DNA of 22,079 nt from a virus. The stretch is from positions 1 to 22,079 of the IMG/VR virus record IMGVR_UViG_3300011416_000039. One strand, written 5' to 3'. The notes below the pieces were generated by a model that saw nothing but the letters and a program-made list of their open reading frames with translations, ran no database searches and was not told the DNA's origin. Position numbers and translations under genes: made by a program. Below are positions 1-4,728 of this stretch, one piece after another. Position 1 is the first letter of the stretch; each line of letters starts with the position of its first letter.

Positions 1-1
1 C

Positions 2-871
2 GGCACGCGCAATCACTACAACACGACGATGCGGCAGCTGTACATGGTGGCGCTCCTCGCGGAGTACCGGCACCTCTCCGGCGGCCTGACGATGAACCCG
101 TTCGAAGGCCGCCCGCGCGATCCGCGCGTCATTCGAAAAGTGGCCCTCACCCCAGCGCTCGTGCTCGCGTGGCTGGAGCAGATGTCCTATCATGCGCGTC
201 TCGCCGTGGCGATCGCCGCGCTCGCCCCGAAGCTCCGCCTCCGCAACGTGCTCGATCTCGAGTGGGCGACGCACCTCGATCGGGAGCTGACGACGATCAC
301 GGTCTGGGCACACAAGAGCGTAGGCCGCACCGAGGCGCCGCTCGTGATTCCGGTGAGCGCGCAGCTGCGCACGATTCTCCAGGACGCGCGCGCGCGGCAT
401 CGATGGGCGCGCCATGTCGTCACGTATCGTGGGGCCCCGGTCGCGTCCATCCGGAGCGGGATCCGGGCCGCCGCGAAGGCCGCGCAGATTCCGTACGGGC
501 GTCGATTGCCGGGCGGCGTCACCTTCCACACGTTGCGGCATACGGCGGCGACGATCCTCGCGCGACTCAACGTGAGCCCGTGGCTGCAGCGCGACGTGCT
601 CGGGCATCAGGATCTCTCGACGACGGAAGGCTACACGCACCTGCTCGTCGAGGAGCAACGCGCCCCGCTCGAGCAGCTCTCGGCCGCGCTCCCGATTGCG
701 TCGATCGTGACGCGAGCGGACACGCGCGCCAGTCGGAGCCACGCGGGGGCACCCCGATCAGGAAGCAGTCAGAATGCGCCAGAAATCAGCGGCCTCACGC
801 GGCGTCCGCGACGGGCCACGGGCCGCCCGTTCACGCCTAAACCGCAAACCACTCAAGGAGTTAGAAGATGA
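2..871 (+). CDS. int: Tyrosine recombinase (phage integrase), 5' end outside window
   Basis: Site-specific recombinase expected to integrate the phage at the attachment core just downstream. Numbered from the first in-window ATG (position 29), the catalytic set is visible: an Arg in the LRLRNVLDLEW segment (R70 or R72), Lys96, the HTLRH box (H167, R170), His193 in LGHQD and the nucleophile Tyr202 in EGYTHL. The frame is open to the left edge and residues before that ATG look like part of the core-binding domain, so the gene almost certainly starts outside the window. About 70 residues follow the catalytic domain, rich in Arg, Ser and Pro. The TGA stop overlaps the ATG of the next ORF (ATGA), and the tRNA-like attachment core begins 13 bases after the stop. 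Family assignment is firm; the exact start is not visible. Confidence 0.95.
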   Translation, partial: GTRNHYNTTMRQLYMVALLAEYRHLSGGLTMNPFEGRPRDPRVIRKVALTPALVLAWLEQMSYHARLAVAIAALAPKLRLRNVLDLEWATHLDRELTTITVWAHKSVGRTEAPLVIPVSAQLRTILQDARARHRWARHVVTYRGAPVASIRSGIRAAAKAAQIPYGRRLPGGVTFHTLRHTAATILARLNVSPWLQRDVLGHQDLSTTEGYTHLLVEEQRAPLEQLSAALPIASIVTRADTRASRSHAGAPRSGSSQNAPEISGLTRRPRRATGRPFTPKPQTTQGVRR

Positions 872-1317
872 CATCGCAACGTACTCAGGAGCTAGTGGCC
901 GCAAGGTCATCGGGGTTCGAGTCCCCGCTTCCGCACCAATCACTTACGGCGATCGGCGGGGGCACGACAGCTAGTGGCTCTCACAAGAACGGGGGCACTG
1001 ACGTCCCTGTATCCCGCGGCCTCCGGCGCCACCGGACGGCGTTCCGACTGTTCCTCGCCCCGATCGTGATCGCCCTGGCGGTGGTCGCCTGGCTGTTCAC
1101 CACGGACTGGCCCACCCCGCCGCATCAGCCGGCGGATTCCTTGACCGGTGTGCCGCCGCCCCACGTCTTCGCGGCGCCGCGCGACGTGGAGCAGCCGCCG
1201 TGGATGCCGTGCGGCGAGGGGCGCGTCGTCTGGTTTCGGCCGCTGGTGATGGGTGAGGCCTGCACGGCCGAGAACGAACGGGCGGCGATTGCCGCCGAAC
1301 GGGTGCGCCCGCGATGA
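868..1317 (+). CDS. Putative single-pass membrane protein whose 5' end contains the attachment core
   Basis: A 149-codon ORF starts with ATG overlapping the integrase stop and has a strong ribosome site (AAGGAG, 7 bases before ATG). Codons 6-24 are the 3' half of a tRNA-Leu. A charged stretch (RGLRRHRTAFR) follows, then one transmembrane segment (LFLAPIVIALAVVAWLF, about residues 66-82) and a Pro-rich outer domain with two Cys. I see no in-frame ATG, GTG or TTG between the tRNA part and the membrane segment, which supports the start at 868. No family is recognised. If real, integration would separate its first codons from the membrane domain, so it would be made only from the non-integrated genome. 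Alternatively the N-terminal third is fortuitous and this is a decayed gene. Confidence 0.5.
   Translation: MTSQRTQELVAARSSGFESPLPHQSLTAIGGGTTASGSHKNGGTDVPVSRGLRRHRTAFRLFLAPIVIALAVVAWLFTTDWPTPPHQPADSLTGVPPPHVFAAPRDVEQPPWMPCGEGRVVWFRPLVMGEACTAENERAAIAAERVRPR
884..938 (+). other. Attachment core (attP-like): 3' half of a tRNA-Leu(CAG)
   Basis: The segment matches the 3' part of a class II tRNA: anticodon loop CTCAGGA (884-890, anticodon CAG), 3' anticodon strand GCTAG, a variable arm TGGCC-GCAA-GGTCA (896-909), T arm CGGGG-TTCGAGT-CCCCG (911-927), acceptor strand CTTCCGC (928-934), discriminator A and CCA (936-938). The acceptor sequence is typical of bacterial tRNA-Leu. The 5' half is missing: bases before the loop (ACGTA) do not pair with GCTAG and no GCGGAAG lies upstream. 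It is therefore not a working tRNA but the usual att core of a tRNA-targeting integrase. Structural genes on one side and int on the other is the attP arrangement of lambda-like phages. Exact core limits need the bacterial site. Confidence 0.85.
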
Positions 1318-1334
1318 GGGGAAGGAGGTCGAAC

Positions 1335-1357
1335 CGGCGGCGGGTACCGCGCCGCCG
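1335..1357. terminator. Hairpin between convergent genes, possible bidirectional terminator
   Basis: An 8-bp perfect stem (CGGCGGCG with CGCCGCCG) encloses a 7-base loop. It lies between the end of the plus-strand membrane ORF (1317) and the end of the minus-strand late operon (1368). There is no T-run on either side, so termination is inferred only from position and stem strength. Confidence 0.4.
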
Positions 1358-1367
1358 ATCCGGTGCG

Positions 1368-1439
1368 TCAGCGCTTCTTCGCGGGCCGCGCCTTCGTCTT
1401 GCCGCCGGTCGGGCGGGCCGCGCTCTTGCGAGTTCCCAT
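1368..1439 (-). CDS. Very small Lys/Arg-rich peptide (23 aa)
   Basis: An ATG at 1439 follows a near-perfect ribosome site (AGGAGG with 9 bases to ATG). It encodes a 23-residue peptide of which 9 residues are Lys or Arg, ending in a lysine-rich tail (KTKARPAKKR). It is the last gene of the minus-strand run. Such basic peptides often bind nucleic acid, but nothing here proves a role. The same frame is open upstream to a GTG at 1562, which would give 64 aa (start MAMKPPCPDWP), but that start has no clear ribosome site and the strong AGGAGG would then be coding. I favour the short form. Confidence 0.45.
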   Translation of the reverse strand: MGTRKSAARPTGGKTKARPAKKR

Positions 1440-1571
1440 AGGGGATCTCCTCCTAACGCGCGAGTGTAACGCCGATTCGTCTGGTTGCAGCCGCGGAAGT
1501 GCGTCATCCTCGCGGGGCTCTTCGCGCGTCGGCCAGTCCGGACAGGGCGGCTTCATCGCCACGACTCGCGC

Positions 1572-2030
1572 TCACGGCCGCAGCTGCGCGGACGTGCGCT
1601 GCCGAATGTAGCGGCGGAGTTCGCCGACGGTCACGCACGCGAACTGCCGCTGATAGTGCCAGGGGTCGAGGAGGACGCAGACCTGCTCGTCGCTCGACAG
1701 CGTTTCGTGGAGGACGAGCGGCGGCGTGGGAGTCGTGACCGGGGCCGGCGTCGCAGTCGCGCACCCGACAACGAGGACGATCGGGACGAGCAGCGCCGCG
1801 AGGCGTCGGGCGGCGCGCGGGAAGTTCTTGTTCGTGGCCGCGAAGTACACGAGCTCACCCCGCTCGTTGAGGCGAATCGCGAAGCCGCAGCCGTTACACA
1901 GTTCGGCGCCGCGGACGTGCTCACGCTGCTGCGGCGGCGCGTCACAGATCGGGCACGGGAACGGCGCGATCGGCGTCATCCTGCGCAAGACGTCCGAGAG
2001 ATCTGGGCTGACCATCCCGTCGGCGTTCAC
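1572..2030 (-). CDS. Zinc-ribbon protein with membrane/lipobox segment (possible spanin-like lipoprotein from internal start)
   Basis: 152 aa from a GTG that overlaps the stop of the preceding DUF5675 gene (GTGA), so it is translationally coupled to the lysis-like cassette. Residues about 25-50 form a four-Cys zinc ribbon (CPIC ... CNGC). A hydrophobic stretch (about 73-88) ends in a lipobox-like VVGC, followed by a Pro/Thr-rich tether (ATPAPVTTPTPP) and a C-terminal domain with two Cys. A cytoplasmic zinc ribbon before a lipobox is odd. An in-frame GTG at 1850 would give a 92-aa product with a normal lipoprotein signal, resembling proline-rich outer-membrane spanins (Rz1 type). Both starts may be used. 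Spanin identity is inference from position and signal only. Confidence 0.7.
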   Translation of the reverse strand: MNADGMVSPDLSDVLRRMTPIAPFPCPICDAPPQQREHVRGAELCNGCGFAIRLNERGELVYFAATNKNFPRAARRLAALLVPIVLVVGCATATPAPVTTPTPPLVLHETLSSDEQVCVLLDPWHYQRQFACVTVGELRRYIRQRTSAQLRP

Positions 2031-2269
2031 GCGGCGACCTCGCTCACCGGCGGCGGGTTCTCAATGACGATCCAGATCTCGCCCGCGGCCCGCGCGATCA
2101 GCGGAAAGAGTGCTTCGAACGCGACCCGCGACTGCAACACGCGGCACGGCGCGCGGTCGCGGCCGACGAGGAGGCAGCCGGAGGTATCGCCGATCCCGTT
2201 GCCAGGGTGAATCCGGATCCCTTCGAACCCGGGCACGTCCACCAGGAGCGGCAGCGGCCGTTGAAACGG
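2027..2269 (-). pseudogene. DUF5675 family protein, 3' half (gene split by insertion)
   Basis: This is the C-terminal half of a DUF5675 protein. It begins at FQRPLPLLVDVPGFEG, then RIHPGN and TSGCLLVGR, and ends with the family's typical tail. The His and Cys motifs recall those of L,D-transpeptidase-like folds, and the family is common in phage lysis regions, so a cell-wall role is plausible but unproven. The matching N-terminal half lies at 3162-3359, about 890 bp away on the same strand. The reading frame stays open into the inserted DNA up to a GTG at 2449, but those extra residues do not look like the family. The two halves together give about 147 codons, a normal family length. Confidence 0.85.
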
Positions 2270-2422
2270 TAACAATATACTAGACGGACCAATGTTTGAA
2301 TCAATGAAGGCGAGCGGGCCTTCGCAGATTTGCACGCGAGCCGGTGCGTGTTGGTGCCGCTCAGTTAAGAGTACCCTTTGGGATCTGAGAGTGGTAGGAT
2401 TGCGCTCAGGGGAGTACTCCGC

Positions 2423-2438
2423 TAGCTCCAACGAGCTA
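2423..2438 (-). terminator. Small hairpin at the stop of the 46-aa gene
   Basis: TAGCTC-(4-base loop)-GAGCTA forms a 6-bp stem whose first bases are the TAG stop of the 46-aa gene. A further 10-bp palindrome (GGAGTACTCC, 2411-2420) follows downstream. No T-run is present, so this is a weak terminator candidate. Confidence 0.3.
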
Positions 2439-2576
2439 CTTCTTTCCACGGATCACCAGCCGCCAAGCCGATTTGCCGTAGGCTGAAGCATAGAGCCGCT
2501 TCCCATTCCGGAGGGTAATGTACTTGGTGTAGATCACCTCGTACCCCTCCGGAACTTCCGCGTCCTTCTTGGACAT
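2436..2576 (-). CDS. Small basic hypothetical protein (46 aa) within the insertion
   Basis: ATG at 2576 is preceded by a purine-rich ribosome site (AAAGGGGGG, 8 bases before ATG). The product begins MSKKDAEVPEGYEVIYTKYI, continues with TLRNGKRLYASAYG, and ends in a basic tail (RGKK). The even residue mix and good ribosome site argue that it is a real small gene. It appears to be a compact beta-rich basic protein; no function is recognised. It starts just inside the truncated 5' end of the divergent HARE-HTH gene, so its own promoter would lie in that gene. It is not part of the phage late operon in origin. Confidence 0.65.
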   Translation of the reverse strand: MSKKDAEVPEGYEVIYTKYITLRNGKRLYASAYGKSAWRLVIRGKK

Positions 2577-2581
2577 CCTAA

Positions 2582-2960
2582 ACACCCCCCTTTCAGACGG
2601 CTGTGCGCGAATACATGGAGCGGATCAAGCGCGCCGCAAGCACCGAGGAGATCGTCAAAGCTCTTGAGCAGGGTGGATTCGATTTCAACGAGCAGGGCTG
2701 GGCCAAGGGGCATCGTCCTCGGATCCTGGCGATTGCGCTGGTGAAGAGCACGGCCGTGTTTCGTCGCGCTTCCAAACGGGATGTTTGGCTTGGAAGGCTG
2801 GTACGAGCCGCGTGCAAAGAAGGGACGAAATGGGGACTCGGAACCAGACAGCGAGAAAAAGCTGAGCGGGAAAGCCAAAGCCACGCGAAAGAAACGCTCC
2901 AAGAAATCATCCGCGCCAGTGTCGGCGGCGGAGCAAGGCTCAGGAGAAGGAGGCGCCTGA
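2582..2960 (+). pseudogene. HARE-HTH (winged helix) domain protein, 5'-truncated and frameshifted
   Basis: The frame opens right after a TAA at 2579 with PPFQTAVREYMERI and continues as a HARE-HTH domain (TEEIVKALEQGGFDF, ILAIALVKSTAVFRR). At the AAA of 2774-2776 the similarity jumps to the next frame, where SNGMFGLEGWYEP and a Lys/Ser-rich tail follow to TGA at 2958-2960. One extra A explains the shift. HARE-HTH proteins are predicted DNA-binding adaptors linked to modification systems. The N-terminal part seen in relatives is absent, and the nearest start (GTG 2603) lacks a ribosome site. This is therefore probably a gene remnant; a sequencing error could explain the frameshift but not the missing 5' end. 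Confidence 0.75.
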
Positions 2961-3028
2961 TGACTAGGAGGGCGCTGGCTCTCGCGTCCGCCGCACGACC
3001 CCACCGACGCGAGGGCCAAAAAGAAGAA

Positions 3029-3068
3029 GGGCCATTCCCGCCCGCCTGATAACGAATGGGAATAGCCC
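3029..3068 (+). repeat. Inverted repeat downstream of HARE-HTH remnant
   Basis: GGGCCATTCCC (3029-3039) and GGGAATAGCCC (3058-3068) form an 11-bp stem with one mismatch and an 18-base loop. It lies between the HARE-HTH remnant and the strong terminator. The role is unknown; it may be part of the 3' untranslated region. Confidence 0.4.
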
Positions 3069-3103
3069 GTGGTGGGCACCCTCCATAGAGAGCGTCCGCT
3101 CTA

Positions 3104-3160
3104 CGCATTATCGGCTGCTTTCCTTGCGCCCAGCAAGGGCCGATAATGCGCCTATTTTTT
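3104..3160 (+). terminator. Strong intrinsic terminator (two-tier hairpin plus T6)
   Basis: An outer 12-bp perfect stem (CGCATTATCGGC, 3104-3115, with 3139-3150) encloses an inner 6-bp stem (CCTTGC, 3122-3127, with GCAAGG, 3133-3138) and a 5-base loop. It is followed by CCTA and six T (3155-3160). This is a classic rho-independent terminator for plus-strand transcription coming from the HARE-HTH side. It sits directly against the right insertion junction, so it came in with the insert. Confidence 0.85.
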
Positions 3161-3161
3161 G

Positions 3162-3359
3162 GTGCGACGGCGTGACAATCACGCGGTAGCGGCCTGCGGG
3201 AATCGCGGTCGCGCCGGGCACCTTCCACGCGCCGACCGGTTCGCCCGGCCGCTCACGGATCTCGTCTTCGAGTGTGAACGCGGCGAAGTGCCCGTCGACG
3301 AATAGGCAACCGAGCGTCGCGCCCTCCAGTGACGGTTCGCGAACAAGTCGGAGTCTCAC
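3162..3359 (-). pseudogene. DUF5675 family protein, 5' half (gene split by insertion)
   Basis: The start is GTG at 3359, overlapping the stop of the preceding 32-aa gene (GTGA). The first residues (MRLRLVREPSLEG) match the usual family N-terminus. They are followed by LFVDGHFAAFTLEDE, then AIPAGRYRVIVTPSH, where family similarity stops. Translation would run into inserted DNA and add about 17 unrelated residues (to 3108). An upstream GTG/ATG in the same frame would give a longer protein but would overlap the membrane peptide. As it stands the gene cannot make a complete DUF5675 protein unless the insert is removed from DNA or RNA. Confidence 0.85.
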
Positions 3360-3454
3360 GACGGCCTCCAGCGCCGCCAGAGGCCCCATAGGCAGAGGAC
3401 GATCACCGTCCAACAGACCGCCTGAATCCCGCCGACGTCGAGGCTGAACGTCAT
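3356..3454 (-). CDS. Small single-span membrane peptide (32 aa)
   Basis: ATG at 3454 overlaps the stop of the XhlA-like gene (ATGA) and its TGA overlaps the GTG of DUF5675 (GTGA), so it is coupled on both sides. The peptide has a short N-terminus, one hydrophobic helix (IQAVCWTVIVLCLWGLW) and a basic C-terminal end (RRWRPS), giving a likely N-out/C-in or pinholin-like layout. Position between an XhlA-like protein and a putative cell-wall protein suggests a holin or accessory holin. The tight coupling supports it being real. Confidence 0.65.
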   Translation of the reverse strand: MTFSLDVGGIQAVCWTVIVLCLWGLWRRWRPS

Positions 3455-3675
3455 GACGCCTTCCCGCCCATCAGCCCCGCGAAGAAGCCGCCGACGAGCC
3501 CGCCGATCGAGCCCCAGAGGCCGCCCAGCTTGGCGCCGCGGTTTTCGCGATCCTCGAGGATACCGACGCGTGTCTCGAGCTTGTAATGGTCGCCGGCGAT
3601 CGCGTCGAGTTGGTCGCTCATCCGCTCACAGAGCCGATAGAGCTCGCCGAGGGTGACCTGATCGTCGGGCGACAT
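3451..3675 (-). CDS. XhlA/holin-like protein (coiled coil plus membrane segment)
   Basis: 74 aa. Residues 1-45 form an amphipathic, probably coiled-coil region (LYRLCERMSDQLDAIAGDHY, ETRVGILEDRE). The C-terminal end is a Gly-rich hydrophobic segment (LWGSIGGLVGGFFAGLMG) followed by a Lys. This layout is that of haemolysin XhlA-type phage proteins, which help holins act at the membrane. It is the first gene of the lysis-like cassette; the 32-aa membrane peptide, DUF5675 gene and zinc-ribbon/lipobox gene follow. The start ATG at 3675 has no obvious ribosome site. Confidence 0.7.
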   Translation of the reverse strand: MSPDDQVTLGELYRLCERMSDQLDAIAGDHYKLETRVGILEDRENRGAKLGGLWGSIGGLVGGFFAGLMGGKAS

Positions 3676-3695
3676 GGTGAGGATCTGTGGCCGGT

Positions 3696-3719
3696 AAACA
3701 CTTACTCAAACACTTACTC
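3696..3719. repeat. 12-bp perfect tandem duplication over a stop codon
   Basis: AAACACTTACTC occurs twice head to tail (3696-3707 and 3708-3719). On the minus strand each copy carries GAGTAA, so the stop codon of the gene at 3714-4121 is duplicated in frame. Confidence 0.9.
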
Positions 3720-4121
3720 GGTCGAAATGAACGGCTCGCGCGCGCGAAGCTTCACGACGCAATCGAGAATCGCGCCACCAACGATCTGAGGGTGCGGGTT
3801 GTAGCCACGGACGTTCTCGTCACCCCAGAAGCGATCCCACCTCCAGCCGAATCGGATCGTCGCCCACCGTCCGCTGTAGGGAATGGCGATCGCGACATGC
3901 TGTCGCCCGTTCGGCCAGGTCTGCGTCTCGAACAACGCCCCGCCCGCCCACTGCTCGACGCGAATCTGCGGCGGCTCGGCGGACTTGAACGACTGCAGCC
4001 GCTGGATCAGCGCGAGCTGTGTGCCGAGCGCGCCAGGAATGCGCCGGTCGGTGCCCTGGTTCACGAACATTCGATCCGGCGGATAGTCCGCCCGTGGGTC
4101 GGTGGTATCGATCTCGTTCAT
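3714..4121 (-). CDS. Hypothetical phage protein (135 aa)
   Basis: The start is ATG at 4121 (MNEIDTTDPRADYPPDRMFV), chosen because AAGGAG lies 10 bases upstream; longer in-frame starts lack this. The protein is soluble, rich in Trp and aromatic residues (GRWATIRFGWRWDRFWGDEN) and has no membrane segment. I do not recognise the family. It lies between the secreted-protein block and the lysis-like cassette in the late operon, so a virion accessory or lysis role is possible. The stop lies in a 12-bp tandem duplication. Confidence 0.75.
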   Translation of the reverse strand: MNEIDTTDPRADYPPDRMFVNQGTDRRIPGALGTQLALIQRLQSFKSAEPPQIRVEQWAGGALFETQTWPNGRQHVAIAIPYSGRWATIRFGWRWDRFWGDENVRGYNPHPQIVGGAILDCVVKLRAREPFISTE

Positions 4122-4126
4122 CGGCG

Positions 4127-4258
4127 TCAGGCTCCTTCGCATCGAAACAACACATCCACCTCGTTCGCGCGCACGCGGACGTCGGTGACGTACCGCCATC
4201 CCTCCGCACGCATCGCCACGCGCAACGCGTCGACGTCCGGCCGCCGGGACCGTTTCAC
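4127..4258 (-). CDS. Small charged hypothetical protein (43 aa)
   Basis: GTG at 4258 opens a frame beginning VKRSRRPDVDALRVAMRAEG and ending in a short beta-like segment (VRANEVDVLFRCEGA). It fills the gap between the FN3-like secreted protein and the 135-aa gene, and its last codons contain the ribosome site of the next gene. The helix-then-strand pattern (RPDVDALRVAMRAEGWRYVTDVRV) looks like a genuine small fold. No ribosome site is visible before the GTG and no family is recognised. Confidence 0.5.
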   Translation of the reverse strand: MKRSRRPDVDALRVAMRAEGWRYVTDVRVRANEVDVLFRCEGA

Positions 4259-4269
4259 GAGCGGCGCAT

Positions 4270-4728
4270 CTACGGCGTAATCAGTAGCGCCGTCGGTGCA
4301 GGCAGCGGCCCCGGCCGCCCGAAAGGGACCGGGTTCGACCAGGCGCCTTTCGTCGCGCCGTTCGCCGTGCGCGCATAGAGGTCGTATTCCTTGTCTGGCT
4401 CGACGCCGAACAGGAAGGCGCCCACGGTCGACAGCCGATAGCAGTCCGCCGTGCCCGCCACGAGCGACCACGACGCCTTCGTCACGCTGACACTCGCGAC
4501 CGGCACCCCGGTCGAGGGCCCCGTGCCGCGCTCGACCACGAACAGCTCGGTCTCCGTCCACTTCGGCGCGCCGCCAAACGTCGCTGTGAAATCGGGGAAA
4601 CTGCCGTGCACCGCGTGGTTCGTGCTGGTCAGCACGGTCAGCGCCGGCGGCGGCGGGGTGCACGGGTTCTGCGCCCACGTCGGCGCGGCGATACCGAGCG
4701 CGATCAATGTCCATACGAGACGAGCCAT
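4270..4728 (-). CDS. Secreted fibronectin III/Ig-like protein (152 aa)
   Basis: ATG at 4728 has a good ribosome site (GGAGG, 6 bases). The first 20 residues form a Sec signal peptide (MARLVWTLIALGIAAPTWAQ, cleavage after AxA-like TWA/Q). The mature part begins NPCTPPPP, has two Cys and a beta-sandwich look (EYDLYARTANGATKGAWSNP near the end is typical of FN3 strands F-G). It overlaps the end of the beta-helix gene by 25 bases and is the last of four consecutive signal-peptide genes. A role at the host surface or on the virion after lysis is open; no enzyme motif is seen. Confidence 0.8.
   Translation of the reverse strand: MARLVWTLIALGIAAPTWAQNPCTPPPPALTVLTSTNHAVHGSFPDFTATFGGAPKWTETELFVVERGTGPSTGVPVASVSVTKASWSLVAGTADCYRLSTVGAFLFGVEPDKEYDLYARTANGATKGAWSNPVPFGRPGPLPAPTALLITP

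Larger units (their letters stand above)
2270..3161. mobile_element. Foreign insertion splitting the DUF5675 gene (type unknown)
   Basis: About 890 bp separate two collinear halves of one DUF5675 gene. The DNA is visibly less GC-rich than its surroundings and holds a 46-aa minus-strand gene, a truncated and frameshifted plus-strand HARE-HTH gene and a strong terminator abutting the right junction. I found no transposase, no terminal inverted repeats, no clear target duplication and no group I or II intron signatures. Bases 2270-2435 hold no recognisable gene, only an AT-rich stretch (TATACT at 2276) and two similar CGCTCAG...GAGTAC segments. It could be a moron, a degraded transposon or an illegitimate insertion. 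Boundaries are set by where DUF5675 similarity stops and are good to a few bases. Confidence 0.6.

Noticed and set aside
884-938. Complete tRNA-Leu gene
   Set aside because: The 5' acceptor strand, D arm and 5' anticodon strand are missing, so this is only a 3' half.
2270-3161. Group I or group II intron in the DUF5675 gene
   Set aside because: I looked for group II ends (GTGCG start, domain V, AY end) and group I core motifs on the minus strand and saw neither; the insert carries genes and a terminator on the other strand. A covariance search would be decisive.
2270-3161. Insertion sequence with transposase
   Set aside because: No transposase-like protein, no terminal inverted repeats and no clear target duplication.
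2534-3228. Minus-strand frames of 181 and 211 codons across the insert
   Set aside because: They are antisense to the HARE-HTH remnant, lack ribosome sites and have no recognisable sequence features.
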